Shown here in pieces: positions 8,052 to 15,587 of a stretch of DNA of 33,426 nucleotides. Each line of letters starts with the position of its first letter. The stretch's first letter is position 1. This DNA comes from Arthrobacter sp. (GTDB lineage Bacteria > Actinomycetota > Actinomycetes > Actinomycetales > Micrococcaceae): contig JAODMS010000172.1 of assembly GCA_025464925.1 (NCBI GenBank), forward strand, positions 1-33,426, written 5' to 3'. The notes beneath the pieces are model-generated. The model saw only the letters and a list, made by a program, of their open reading frames with translations, made no database searches and was not told the DNA's origin. Both the position numbers and the translations under genes were made by a program.

Positions 8052-8067
8052 AGTGACTGCAGTCACA
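8052..8067. promoter_or_regulatory. CRP/GlxR-like palindrome in the transporter promoter
   Basis: AGTGACTGCAGTCACA contains a perfect 14-bp palindrome (GTGACTG/CAGTCAC) and matches TGTGA-N6-TCACA at all but the first base. It lies inside the -35/-10 spacer of the proposed transporter promoter, where bound protein would repress. GlxR, the CRP homologue of corynebacteria, is known to act on aromatic-catabolism genes; the cognate protein here is inferred. Confidence 0.5.
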
Positions 8068-8219
8068 GCCATCATTGCTACATCGCACAAGTAGCTCCCA
8101 TCATGTGGCTACTAGTCCGGGTCTTTCCACGGACCTCTGGCAGCCGCCGCCTTGAATCCTGCGGCCGTCGAGACCTTCCTGATCCCTCCGCGACAATGTC
8201 GTCACACAAAAGGAACACC

Positions 8220-9539
8220 ATGAGCCAGACACTCCCGTCCACGAGCCCGGGCACCGCCGCACCGGCCGGGACGCCGAAGAAGGCGGCCCTTGCCAGCTTC
8301 CTGGGCAGCGCCGTCGAGTACTACGACTTTTTCATTTTCGGTTCCGCGGCCGCCCTGATCTTTCCCAAGGTCTTCTTCCCGGACGCTGACGCCAATGCGG
8401 CAATCATGTCCTTCGCGACCTTCGGCTTCGCCTACGTGGCCCGGCCCATCGGCGCGGTCATCCTGGGCCACTTCGGTGACCGGATCGGGCGACGCAAGGT
8501 CCTGATGTTCACACTGCTGCTCATGGGTGCCTCCACCTTCCTGATCGGCTGCCTTCCGGACTTCAATACCGTGGGCTGGTGGGCTCCGGCCTTGCTGGTG
8601 CTGGCGCGCCTCTGCCAGGGCCTGTCCGCGGCGGGCGAGCAGGCCGGCGCCTCCTCCATGACCCTGGAGCATGCGCCGGACAACCGGCGCTCCTTCTTCA
8701 CCTCCTGGACCCTCACCGGCACCCAGGGCGGCCAGATCCTTGCGGCGCTCGTCTTCATCCCCGTCCTCGCCCTGCCCGACGACATCAAGTACGGCATCGG
8801 CTGGCGCATCCCGTTCTGGCTCAGCGCGGTGGTGGTGCTGGTGGCGTTCTTCATCCGCCGCACCCTGCACGAGCCGCCGGCTTTCGAGGAAGCACAGAAG
8901 AACGCCCAGATCGCCAAGCTGCCTGTCGCCGATCTCCTCAAGCACCACTGGCGCGACGTCCTCCGCGTGGTGGCCTGTGCCTTCATCGCAGCCGTATCCA
9001 CCGTGTTCGGAACCCTGGCCATCAGCTACGCCAAGACCGTGGCCGGGGTGGACGGCACCACCACACTGTGGCTTGTCGTGGGCGCCAATCTCGTCGCCCT
9101 GGGCACCCAGCCGCTCTTCGGGATGCTGGCCGACCGGATCGGCCGCAAGCCGGTCTTCATTTACGGCGCGCTGGCCAGCGCGGTCCTGACGCCCGTATTC
9201 CTGCTGAGCCTCGAGTCCGGCAGCGTCCCGCTGATGTTCCTCGCCGCCATTGGCTTCTTCTCCTTCGGTTACGCGGCGTCCAACGCTGTCTGGCCTTCCT
9301 TCTACGCCGAGATGTTCAGCACCAGGGTCCGCTTCTCCGGCCTCGCCATCGGCACGCAGCTTGGATTCCTGATGGCAGGGTTCGCCCCGGCGATCGTGGC
9401 GGCCATGGGCGGCATCAGGCCCGGCGGCTGGGTCCAGATCAGCATCTTCACCGCCGTCATCTGCGTCATCTCCGCCGTCTCGGCCCTGACCGCCAAGGAG
9501 ACCTTCAAGGTTCCCACCAAGGAACTCGGCCTGCGCTAG
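8220..9539 (+). CDS. MFS transporter of the metabolite:H+ symporter (MHS/ShiA-like) family
   Basis: A 439-residue inner-membrane protein with twelve predicted membrane segments. Seen: FLGSAVEYYDFFIFGSAAAL in TM1, typical of MHS proteins; the loop 2-3 motif GHFGDRIGRRKVL; GLSAAGEQAGA near TM5; and the second-half motif GMLADRIGRKPVF. The start is the ATG at 8220 because AAAGGA precedes it by about six bases; an in-frame ATG at 8196 and longer readings lack a ribosome site. It is divergent from the IclR gene and next to the qsu-pca operon, so import of shikimate, quinate or protocatechuate is likely. ShiA is in this family; substrate choice among these acids is inference. Confidence 0.88.
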   Translation: MSQTLPSTSPGTAAPAGTPKKAALASFLGSAVEYYDFFIFGSAAALIFPKVFFPDADANAAIMSFATFGFAYVARPIGAVILGHFGDRIGRRKVLMFTLLLMGASTFLIGCLPDFNTVGWWAPALLVLARLCQGLSAAGEQAGASSMTLEHAPDNRRSFFTSWTLTGTQGGQILAALVFIPVLALPDDIKYGIGWRIPFWLSAVVVLVAFFIRRTLHEPPAFEEAQKNAQIAKLPVADLLKHHWRDVLRVVACAFIAAVSTVFGTLAISYAKTVAGVDGTTTLWLVVGANLVALGTQPLFGMLADRIGRKPVFIYGALASAVLTPVFLLSLESGSVPLMFLAAIGFFSFGYAASNAVWPSFYAEMFSTRVRFSGLAIGTQLGFLMAGFAPAIVAAMGGIRPGGWVQISIFTAVICVISAVSALTAKETFKVPTKELGLR

Positions 9540-9556
9540 AAACCTGCAAGACCGGC

Positions 9557-9595
9557 GCGGCGGCGGCTCATCCCCGAGGGGACGGGCCGCCGCCG
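9557..9595. terminator. Hairpin between convergent genes (transporter and DNA ligase)
   Basis: GCGGCGGC pairs with GCCGCCGC around an internal TCCCCGAGGGGA hairpin, forming a very stable GC-rich structure 18 bp after the transporter stop and just before the ligase stop on the other strand. There is no strong T-run, as often in high-GC actinobacteria. Confidence 0.6.
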
Positions 9596-9598
9596 TCA

Positions 9599-10675
9599 TT
9601 AAGGCCTGCCGGGAGCCAGGACGGCGGAGAGATCGTATTTCACCGGCTCCTCCAGCTGCTCGTAAGTGCAGGACCGCGGATCCCGGTCCGGCCGCCAGCG
9701 CACGAACTGCGCCGTGTGCCGGAACCTCTCGCCTTCCATATGGTCGTACTTCACTTCCAGGACGCGCTCGGGGCGAAGCGGCGTAAAGGACAGATCCCTG
9801 CCTCCGCTCCACCGGCTGCCCTCGGCGTTGCGTGGCGTGCGCGTACCCTCCTCCTGCTTGGCCCAGGCCCAGGGATGTTCATCGAAGCCCGTTACGAGCG
9901 GCTGGAGTTCCTCGAACAGTTCCTTGCGGCGCTGCATCGGAAAGGTGCCCACCACCCCCACATTCGCGAGCCGACCGTCGTCGCCATAAAGACCCAGCAG
10001 CAGGGAGCCGATCCGGTCCGGGCCGCTCGTGTGGATCCGATAGCCGGCAAGCACGCAGTCCGCTGTGCGTTCATGCTTGATCTTGAACATCGCGCGCTTG
10101 TCCGGCTGATAGCCGCCGTCCAGTGGTTTGGCAACGAGCCCGTCCAGGCCGGCGCCTTCGAACTGGCGGAACCACTGCTCGGCGGTCCGGGGGTCCCGCG
10201 TCGCGCCCGTCAGGTGGACCGGGGCGGCACTGCCGGCGAGCGCCTGCTCGAGTGCACTGCGCCGCTCGGAGAACGGCCGGGCGGTGAAGTCCTCGTCATC
10301 AAGAGCCAGCAGATCGAAGGCCACAAAGCTCGCCGGAGTCTGCTCGGCCAGCAGTTTGATCCTGCTCTCGGCGGGATGGATCCGCTGCTGGAGGGCGTCG
10401 AAGTCGAGCCGGTCGCCCGAAGCGCCCACCAGGATAATCTCACCGTCGATCACGCACCGCGACGGCAGGTTCTCCTTCAGGGACTTAACGAGTTCCGGAA
10501 AGTACCGGGTCATGGGCTTGCCGTTGCGGCTGCCGATTTCCACCTCGTCCCCGTCGCGAAAGATGATGGAACGGAAGCCATCCCATTTAGGCTCAAAACT
10601 CATCAGGCCCTCGGGCAGGGCGCTCACGGCTTTGGCTAGCATCGGCGCAATCGGGGGCATCAGCGGCAGTCGCAT
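9599..10675 (-). CDS. ligC: ATP-dependent DNA ligase, LigC type
   Basis: A 358-residue ligase of the actinobacterial LigC size class: a nucleotidyltransferase domain plus OB fold, without the polymerase or nuclease domains of LigD. Motif I with adenylated lysine K30 is in FEPKWDGFR; motif Ia is SRNGKPMTRYFPEL; then VIDGEIIL, ASFVAFDLLAL (motif III region), GLDGLVAKP (motif IV) and MFKIKHERTADCVLAGY (motif V). The OB part ends in RFRHTAQFVRWRPDR. The start is the ATG at 10675, which gives the family N-terminus MRLPLMPPIAPMLAKA; a longer frame to 10795 would almost reach the divergent gene and looks non-native. It probably acts in DNA repair beside the essential NAD-dependent LigA. Confidence 0.9.
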   Translation of the reverse strand: MRLPLMPPIAPMLAKAVSALPEGLMSFEPKWDGFRSIIFRDGDEVEIGSRNGKPMTRYFPELVKSLKENLPSRCVIDGEIILVGASGDRLDFDALQQRIHPAESRIKLLAEQTPASFVAFDLLALDDEDFTARPFSERRSALEQALAGSAAPVHLTGATRDPRTAEQWFRQFEGAGLDGLVAKPLDGGYQPDKRAMFKIKHERTADCVLAGYRIHTSGPDRIGSLLLGLYGDDGRLANVGVVGTFPMQRRKELFEELQPLVTGFDEHPWAWAKQEEGTRTPRNAEGSRWSGGRDLSFTPLRPERVLEVKYDHMEGERFRHTAQFVRWRPDRDPRSCTYEQLEEPVKYDLSAVLAPGRP

Positions 10676-10772
10676 AGCGCCATTGCTGCCCGGCAGCCCG
10701 CCCTCCGCCAGCCCCGGGCAGCATTCCGCGCCCACGACGGCCCTCGGGCACACCCCGCAGGATCCTCGACAC

Positions 10773-10789
10773 ACCCCCGCGTCGGGGGT
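10773..10789. promoter_or_regulatory. 17-bp perfect palindrome just before the LLM start codon
   Basis: ACCCCCGCGTCGGGGGT has 7-bp arms around CGT and ends 11 bp before the ATG at 10801. It stands where a ribosome site would normally be, and no Shine-Dalgarno is seen. It could be an operator or an mRNA hairpin limiting translation of the LLM-GH13 operon. Confidence 0.4.
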
Positions 10790-10800
10790 AGACATTAACG

Positions 10801-11799
10801 ATGCCTACCATCGGGTTCCACGCATCGCACGAACAGATCAGTCCCGGCCGGCTCCTGAAGGACGTCCAGCTCGCGGAGCAGGCAGGCTTCGACGCCGCCA
10901 TGTGCTCGGACCATATTGAGCCGTGGTCCGCCCGGCAGGGCCATTCCGGCTTCGCCTGGTCCTGGCTGGGGGCGGCGCTGGCCACCACCGGCCTCCGCTT
11001 CGGCGTGGTCACGGCGCCCGGCCAGCGTTATCATCCGGCGATCATCGCGCACGCGTCGGCCACCCTGGCGGACATGTTCCCCGGCAGGTTCTGGATGGCG
11101 CCGGGAAGCGGGGAGTACATGAACGAGCATGTCACCGGGGACGCCTGGCCGGCCAAGGAGGTTCGGCAGCAGCGCCTCGAGGAAGCCGTGGACATCATCC
11201 GTGAACTCCATGCCGGCAAGGAAGTCACCCGGAACGGCCTGGTCAAGGTACAGCAGGCGAGGCTCTGGGATGTCCCGGAGATCAAGCCGCCCCTGATCGC
11301 ACCCGCCATCAGCGTGGAGACCGCACGCCGCTCCGCGGCCTGGGCGGACGGCTTGGTGACCGTGAACCAGCCCCATGCGAAGCTGGCGGAAATGCTCGCC
11401 GCCTACCGCGACGCCGGAGGCCGTGGCAAGGCCGTCCTGCAGGTGCACTTGTCCTGGGCCGAGAAGGAGGAGGACGCCGTCGCAATTGCCCTGGATCAGT
11501 GGCGCACGAACGTTTTTTCCCCGCCGATCCCTTGGGACCTCCCCACCGCGGCGCATTTCGACGGCGTGAGCAGCGGGGTGGGCGAGGAACAGGTGCGGAA
11601 GGTCGTGAACGTCTCCGCGGACTCCGGGCAGCACGCGCAGTGGCTCGCCGAGTATCTGGAGCTCGGTTTCGAGGAGCTCTACCTGCATTTCGTCGGGCAG
11701 CAGCAGGCGCCGTTCATCGGCGCCTTCGCGGAACATGTCCTCCCGCAGCTCCGCCAGCCAGGTGGCAGCGCCCGGCCGCAACAGGAGGTGTCCGCGTGA
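10801..11799 (+). CDS. LLM-class flavin-dependent oxidoreductase (resembles the TIGR03885 group)
   Basis: A 332-residue luciferase-like TIM-barrel oxidoreductase. The features are MPTIGFHASHEQISPGRLL, then SDHIEPW at about 36-43 (flavin/cofactor-pocket position), FGVVTAPGQRYHPAIIAHASATLADMFPGRF in segments, the phosphate-binding GSGEYMNEHVTG, and AISVETARRSAAWADGLVTV. It resembles the family I remember as TIGR03885, LLM proteins suspected not to use F420, so FMN or F420 cannot be decided by eye. Its stop overlaps the start of the following GH13 gene by GTGA, so the two products are made together. The reaction is unknown. Confidence 0.82.
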   Translation: MPTIGFHASHEQISPGRLLKDVQLAEQAGFDAAMCSDHIEPWSARQGHSGFAWSWLGAALATTGLRFGVVTAPGQRYHPAIIAHASATLADMFPGRFWMAPGSGEYMNEHVTGDAWPAKEVRQQRLEEAVDIIRELHAGKEVTRNGLVKVQQARLWDVPEIKPPLIAPAISVETARRSAAWADGLVTVNQPHAKLAEMLAAYRDAGGRGKAVLQVHLSWAEKEEDAVAIALDQWRTNVFSPPIPWDLPTAAHFDGVSSGVGEEQVRKVVNVSADSGQHAQWLAEYLELGFEELYLHFVGQQQAPFIGAFAEHVLPQLRQPGGSARPQQEVSA

Positions 11800-13475
11800 G
11801 GATCGCACAAACGTCAGATCTTTGGTGGAAGAACGCCGTCATCTACTGTTTGGATCCGGAAACGTTTTTTGACGGCGATGGGGACGGCACCGGGGATTTC
11901 GGCGGACTGATCCAGCGCGTCGACTATCTGGCGGCGCTGGGGGTCACCTGCATCTGGCTCATGCCGTTCTATCCCTCCCCGGACCGCGATGACGGTTATG
12001 ACGTCACCGACCTCTATTCCGTGGATCCCCGGCTCGGCACCCCGGGTGACGTCGTTGAGTTCATCCGGACCGCCAATGACCGGGGCATGCGGGTCATCGC
12101 CGACTTCGTCATCAACCACACCTCGGATCGGCACCCCTGGTTTGTTGAGGCCCGCAAATCTGTGGACAACCCCTACCGCGATTACTACGTCTGGCGCTCA
12201 GATACGCCTCCGGACACCTCGGATGAGGTGGTTTTCCCTGGTGAAGAGTCCTCCATCTGGACCCAGGACGATGCCACCGGCGAGTGGTACCTGCACATGT
12301 TCGCCAAGCACCAGCCGGACCTGAACGTGGCGAATCCGAAGGTGCGCGACGAGATCGCCAAGTCCATGGGCTTCTGGCTGCAACTGGGCCTGGACGGTTT
12401 CCGGTTGGACGCCGTCCCGTTCTTCCTCGAACTCCGCGGCGAACCGAAGGACGAGGCGGCAAAGACGGATCCGCACGACTACCTCAGTGCCTTGCGCAGT
12501 TTCCTGAACCGGCGCAACGGCAGCGCAGTGCTGCTGGGCGAGGTCAACCTCCCGTACGCGGAGCAGCTGAAATACTTCGGCGGGGCTGAGGGCAACGAGC
12601 TGAACATGCAGTTTGATTTTCTGTCCATGCAGAACATGTATCTGTCCCTGGCCCGGGAGGATGCCCGTCCCTTGGCCGGGACCCTCAGCGGCCGGCCGCG
12701 GATCCATCCCGACAACCAGTGGGCCATGTTCGTTCGAAACCATGACGAACTCACGCTGGACAAGCTCAGCGACGCCGAGCGCGAAGAGGTCTTTGCGGCG
12801 TTCGGGCCGGATGAGAACATGCAGATGTACGGCCGCGGGCTGCGTCGCCGCCTTCCGCCTATGCTCAACGGCGACCCGGACCGGATCCGGATGGTCTATT
12901 CGCTCCTGTTCTCCCTCCCGGGCACCCCGGTCCTCTTCTACGGCGAGGAGATCGGGATGGGCGAGGACCTGGGGCAGAAGGGCCGCTCCGCTGTGCGCTC
13001 CCCCATGCAGTGGAACGACTCCGACAACGGCGGCTTCTCCACGGCCCCGGCACACCGTCTGGTAGCCCCCCTGGTGGAGGGCTCCTTCGGGCCGAAGAAC
13101 ATCAACGCCGCCGCCGCGAAACGGGACCCGGACTCACTGTGGAACTTCTTCTCCATCTTGATCCAGCGCTACCGCGAGAGTCCCGAGCTCGGGTGGGGAC
13201 GGTTCGAACTCATCGAGCACCCGGACCCGAAGGTCCTGCTGCACCGATGCACCTGGGCCGGCTCGACCCTTGTCCTGGCGCACAACTTCGGGGCCGAACC
13301 GGCCGCGGTGGCTGCAAGTGTGGCCTCGCCGGACGAGCGGGGACGCTCGTTCGCCGGCGCCGTCTTGTCTGACCTGTTGGCAGGGCAGGACGTCCGCCTT
13401 GATGACGACGGCGGCTTCGAACTGGAGCTGGACCGCTACGGCCACCGGTGGTTCAGGATCCAGCACCCCCGATGA
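11796..13475 (+). CDS. GH13 alpha-amylase-family enzyme, trehalose-synthase-like
   Basis: A 559-residue glycoside hydrolase family 13 protein, closest in layout to trehalose synthase (maltose/trehalose interconversion). It starts with DLWWKNAVIYCLDPETFFD and has the four GH13 regions: DFVINHTSD (I); GLDGFRLDAVPF with nucleophile D205 (II); LLGEVNLP with acid/base E249 (III); and FVRNHDELTL with D317 (IV). The RSPMQWNDSDNGGFS segment is typical of TreS and oligo-1,6-glucosidases. The GTG start at 11796 has AGGAGG ten bases upstream and overlaps the LLM stop. It is slightly shorter than classical TreS, lacks a maltokinase fusion, and has CLDPETF where TreS usually has EV-V-RAFFD, so specificity may differ. 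Confidence 0.82.
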   Translation: MRIAQTSDLWWKNAVIYCLDPETFFDGDGDGTGDFGGLIQRVDYLAALGVTCIWLMPFYPSPDRDDGYDVTDLYSVDPRLGTPGDVVEFIRTANDRGMRVIADFVINHTSDRHPWFVEARKSVDNPYRDYYVWRSDTPPDTSDEVVFPGEESSIWTQDDATGEWYLHMFAKHQPDLNVANPKVRDEIAKSMGFWLQLGLDGFRLDAVPFFLELRGEPKDEAAKTDPHDYLSALRSFLNRRNGSAVLLGEVNLPYAEQLKYFGGAEGNELNMQFDFLSMQNMYLSLAREDARPLAGTLSGRPRIHPDNQWAMFVRNHDELTLDKLSDAEREEVFAAFGPDENMQMYGRGLRRRLPPMLNGDPDRIRMVYSLLFSLPGTPVLFYGEEIGMGEDLGQKGRSAVRSPMQWNDSDNGGFSTAPAHRLVAPLVEGSFGPKNINAAAAKRDPDSLWNFFSILIQRYRESPELGWGRFELIEHPDPKVLLHRCTWAGSTLVLAHNFGAEPAAVAASVASPDERGRSFAGAVLSDLLAGQDVRLDDDGGFELELDRYGHRWFRIQHPR

Positions 13476-13619
13476 CCGCCGCATCCCCTGAGCGCATTAA
13501 CGCGTGCGGGCCGAAAGCTAACCCACCGCTTACCGCTGCGAAACGTGGACGCAACATTGGCGCGGGACACTGGAGGCGCCGGCAAGAGCAGGCACCAGCT
13601 CCAGTCCAGGAGGCCCGCC

Positions 13620-13856
13620 ATGTTTAGAAAGTCCAATCCCCAGGTGACCCGCGTCCGCGCCTTGGACCAGCTGCACCGCGGGGATGAGATCGAGGCCCGC
13701 CTGAGTGTGGGGCCGAACTATGACGACGTGGTGATCCGCCGGGGCCGCATCCAGGAAACCGCCCCGGGAATCGGCGTGGTGTGGATCATGGACCGCCATT
13801 CCGGCCTGCGCAAGGCCATCAACGCGGACGAGTGCACCCTCTGGCGGGTGGCCTGA
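13620..13856 (+). CDS. Small uncharacterised protein, 78 residues
   Basis: I do not recognise a family. The product starts MFRKSNPQVTRVRALDQL and looks like a compact beta-rich domain: DEIEARLSVG, DDVVIRRGRIQE and IGVVWIMDRHSGLRKAI are alternating hydrophobic/polar strand-like segments, somewhat like an SH3-type barrel. It has no signal peptide, membrane segment or cysteine. The ATG at 13620 has an ideal CAGGAGG seven bases upstream, and its codon use matches the region, which supports real expression. It lies 144 bp after the GH13 gene and converges with the MoaD-like gene, only four bases separating the two stops. No function is proposed. Confidence 0.7.
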   Translation: MFRKSNPQVTRVRALDQLHRGDEIEARLSVGPNYDDVVIRRGRIQETAPGIGVVWIMDRHSGLRKAINADECTLWRVA

Positions 13857-13860
13857 ACCG

Positions 13861-14163
13861 TCAGCCTCCGGCCACGGACTGGATGATCAGCACCTCCTGG
13901 CCCGGTGCCACGGCAGTCGCCAGCCCCTGCAACCGCCGGATCTCATTCCCGTTGACGTATATGTTCACGTAGCGGCGGATCGTGCCGGTTTCGTCCCGCA
14001 GCCGCCTCGAGAGGGCCGGGTAGCTCCCGGTCACCGAGTCCAGCAGCCACTCAACCGTCACCTCCCCGTCGGCGGGCGCAGTCAGGATGGACTGCCCGCC
14101 GGCGAGCGGCTGGAGGACACTGGGCAGCACCACGCTGATCCCCGACGCCGGAAATGGATTCAC
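13861..14163 (-). CDS. MoaD/ThiS-like ubiquitin-fold protein ending in Gly-Gly
   Basis: A 100-residue beta-grasp protein. It has ISVVLPSVLQPLAGGQ as first strand, VTVEWLLDSVTGSYPALSRRL as the helix region, RRYVNIYVNGNEIRRLQGLATAV as middle strands, and GQEVLIIQSVAGG at the end. The C-terminal GG (residues 99-100) is the hallmark of sulfur carriers that are adenylated and thiocarboxylated. The GTG start at 14163 overlaps the stop of the upstream propeller gene as GTGA, so it is coupled to it. No moaE, thiG, thiF/moeB or cysM-like partner lies nearby, so it is not placed in molybdopterin, thiamine or cysteine synthesis by context. An in-frame extension to 14220 is unlikely. Confidence 0.8.
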   Translation of the reverse strand: MNPFPASGISVVLPSVLQPLAGGQSILTAPADGEVTVEWLLDSVTGSYPALSRRLRDETGTIRRYVNIYVNGNEIRRLQGLATAVAPGQEVLIIQSVAGG

Positions 14164-15284
14164 GCGGTTCCGTAAGCGCTGGAAAGGAGCGCCGAGGGGA
14201 CGGCCGCGGAGCGTACGCACAGCACATCCGGGAGGTGCGAGGCAACCTCGGTGAAGCGTTCGCCCTCATCGGCGCTGGCGTAGACGCTGCCGCCGCGGGT
14301 CCCGAAGTAGACGCCGGCCGGTTCCGCCGAATCGACGCAGGCCGCATCGCGGAGCACGGAGTTGTACTCGGACTCGGGCAGTCCGGTTCCCAGCCGCTTC
14401 CAGTTCCCGCCGGCGTCGTCGGTCCGGTGGACTGCCAGCTTGCCGTCCGGCGGGATCCTTTCGCCGTCGGCCTTGAGCGGGATCACCCAGGCGGTGCCCG
14501 CCCGGCGCGGATGCGTCAGCATCACGAAGCCGAAGTCCGCCGGCAGCCCCTCGGCGATCGACTCCCAGGTCTCGGCGTCATTATCGCTGCGGTAGACACC
14601 GTGATGGTTCTGCGCGTACAAGCGGCCGCCGACGGCGGCGTCGGCGGCAATCTTGTGGACACACTGGCCGAATTCCGGATTGGGATCGGGCATGAAGTAG
14701 GCGGAGATCCCCTTGTTGCGGGGCTCCCAGGAGGCGCCGCCGTCCAGCGAGCGGTAGACACCGCCGGTGCTCATGGCGACGTGGACCTTCTCGCCCGTTG
14801 GGTCGACGACGATCGAGTGGGCCGCCGCGCCCCCGTAACCGGCACCCCATTCACTGCGGTGGGGGTGGTCCCAGAGTCCCCGGTTGAGCTCAAAATGCTC
14901 GCCTCCGTCGGTCGATTTCCACAGGGAGATCGGTTCGCACCCGGCCCACACGACGCCCGGACGGGACGCGGCGTCGGGGTGGATCTGCCAGACACGCTCC
15001 AGCGCGGCGTCGGTGTCTTCGGGGAACCGGATGGCCCCTTGCTCGGGTTCGCTCCACGTCTCGCCCAGGTCATCGGAGTGGAAAACGGTGGGGCCCCAGT
15101 GCTCGGAGCGGACCCCCGCCAGGATCCTGGTCCGGCCGTCGCGGGCGTCGATGGCGATGCTGGGAATTTCACTCATGAGGAAGTGCGGGCCGGAAATCGA
15201 CCAGTCCTTGCGGTCCCGGCTTGTGGCCAGCCAGAGTCCCTTCTTGGTCCCGATTGCCAGGAGATAGCTGTCTGCGGTTGCCAT
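14160..15284 (-). CDS. Asp-box (BNR) beta-propeller protein, sialidase-like fold
   Basis: A 374-residue cytoplasmic-looking protein (no signal peptide) made of repeated Asp-box hairpins of the form S/T-x-D-x-G-x-x-W/F. Six are visible: HSDDLGETW, KSTDGGEHF, RSLDGGASW, RSDNDAETW (divergent), RTDDAGGNW and ASADEGERF. It opens with YLLAIGTKKGLWLATS. This is the six- or seven-bladed propeller architecture of sialidases and glycosyl-hydrolase-like sensors, but catalytic sialidase residues cannot be assigned by eye. The ATG at 15284 has AAGGGG close upstream; a 12-residue longer form is less likely. It is coupled by overlap with the MoaD-like gene downstream. The function is unknown; many such proteins are annotated only as exo-alpha-sialidase-like. 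Confidence 0.75.
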   Translation of the reverse strand: MATADSYLLAIGTKKGLWLATSRDRKDWSISGPHFLMSEIPSIAIDARDGRTRILAGVRSEHWGPTVFHSDDLGETWSEPEQGAIRFPEDTDAALERVWQIHPDAASRPGVVWAGCEPISLWKSTDGGEHFELNRGLWDHPHRSEWGAGYGGAAAHSIVVDPTGEKVHVAMSTGGVYRSLDGGASWEPRNKGISAYFMPDPNPEFGQCVHKIAADAAVGGRLYAQNHHGVYRSDNDAETWESIAEGLPADFGFVMLTHPRRAGTAWVIPLKADGERIPPDGKLAVHRTDDAGGNWKRLGTGLPESEYNSVLRDAACVDSAEPAGVYFGTRGGSVYASADEGERFTEVASHLPDVLCVRSAAVPSALLSSAYGTA

Positions 15285-15377
15285 GCCCCTTATGGAACCA
15301 CTCATGCCGGAGGCCCGCAATGGTTTCCGGGCCCAGGCATCCCGCTTTTGGTCAGGGGGCCGGGGCAGCTGCCGGTG

Positions 15378-15578
15378 TCAGTCCACGAATTCGGACTGCG
15401 TCTCGATGAAGTCCCAGTCGGCCTCGGTCAGAACCACCGCCGAGTCCGCGGGGGCTGACCCGCCGGCCTGGGCAATGCCCTGCAGCACCGGCTGCGGCAA
15501 CTCGCTGGCCCGCAGGTTTTCCCGGAGCCATTCCTTGCTTGCCAGATCCAGATCAAGCCACCACATGTAAATCTCCAC
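15378..15578 (-). CDS. Small acidic uncharacterised protein, 66 residues
   Basis: I recognise no family. The product is acidic and aromatic-rich (EIYMWWLDLDLASKEWL near the start; VLTEADWDFIETQ near the end) with no cysteine or membrane segment. The start is taken as GTG at 15578 because GGAAGAGG ends eight bases upstream; GTG at 15587 would place the ribosome site on top of the start. It stands alone on the minus strand, 93 bp from the propeller gene, with which it may be co-transcribed. The good ribosome site and regional codon bias are the only evidence for expression. Confidence 0.55.
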   Translation of the reverse strand: MEIYMWWLDLDLASKEWLRENLRASELPQPVLQGIAQAGGSAPADSAVVLTEADWDFIETQSEFVD

Positions 15579-15587
15579 AGCGGTCAC

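Larger units (their letters stand above)
8023..8075. promoter_or_regulatory. Overlapping divergent promoters sharing one -35 box
   Basis: On the plus strand TTGACA (8046-8051) is followed after 18 bp by CATCAT (8070-8075), pointing to the transporter. On the minus strand TTGTCA (8052-8047) is followed after 18 bp by TAGAAA (8028-8023), pointing to the IclR gene. The two -35 boxes are the same seven bases, TTGACAA, read in opposite directions. The minus transcript would have a leader of about 23 nt and the plus transcript about 138 nt. The -10 boxes each match four of six consensus bases, so this is a sequence-based proposal. Confidence 0.5.

Noticed and set aside
8202..9812. Long minus-strand frame opposite the MFS transporter
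   Set aside because: Its sequence is Glu/Gly/Arg-rich antisense translation and it would overlap the terminator hairpin and the ligase gene end.
10676..10795. 40-codon N-terminal extension of the DNA ligase
   Set aside because: The extension is Cys/Gly-rich, unlike the family, and would span nearly the whole divergent promoter; the ATG at 10675 gives the normal LigC start.
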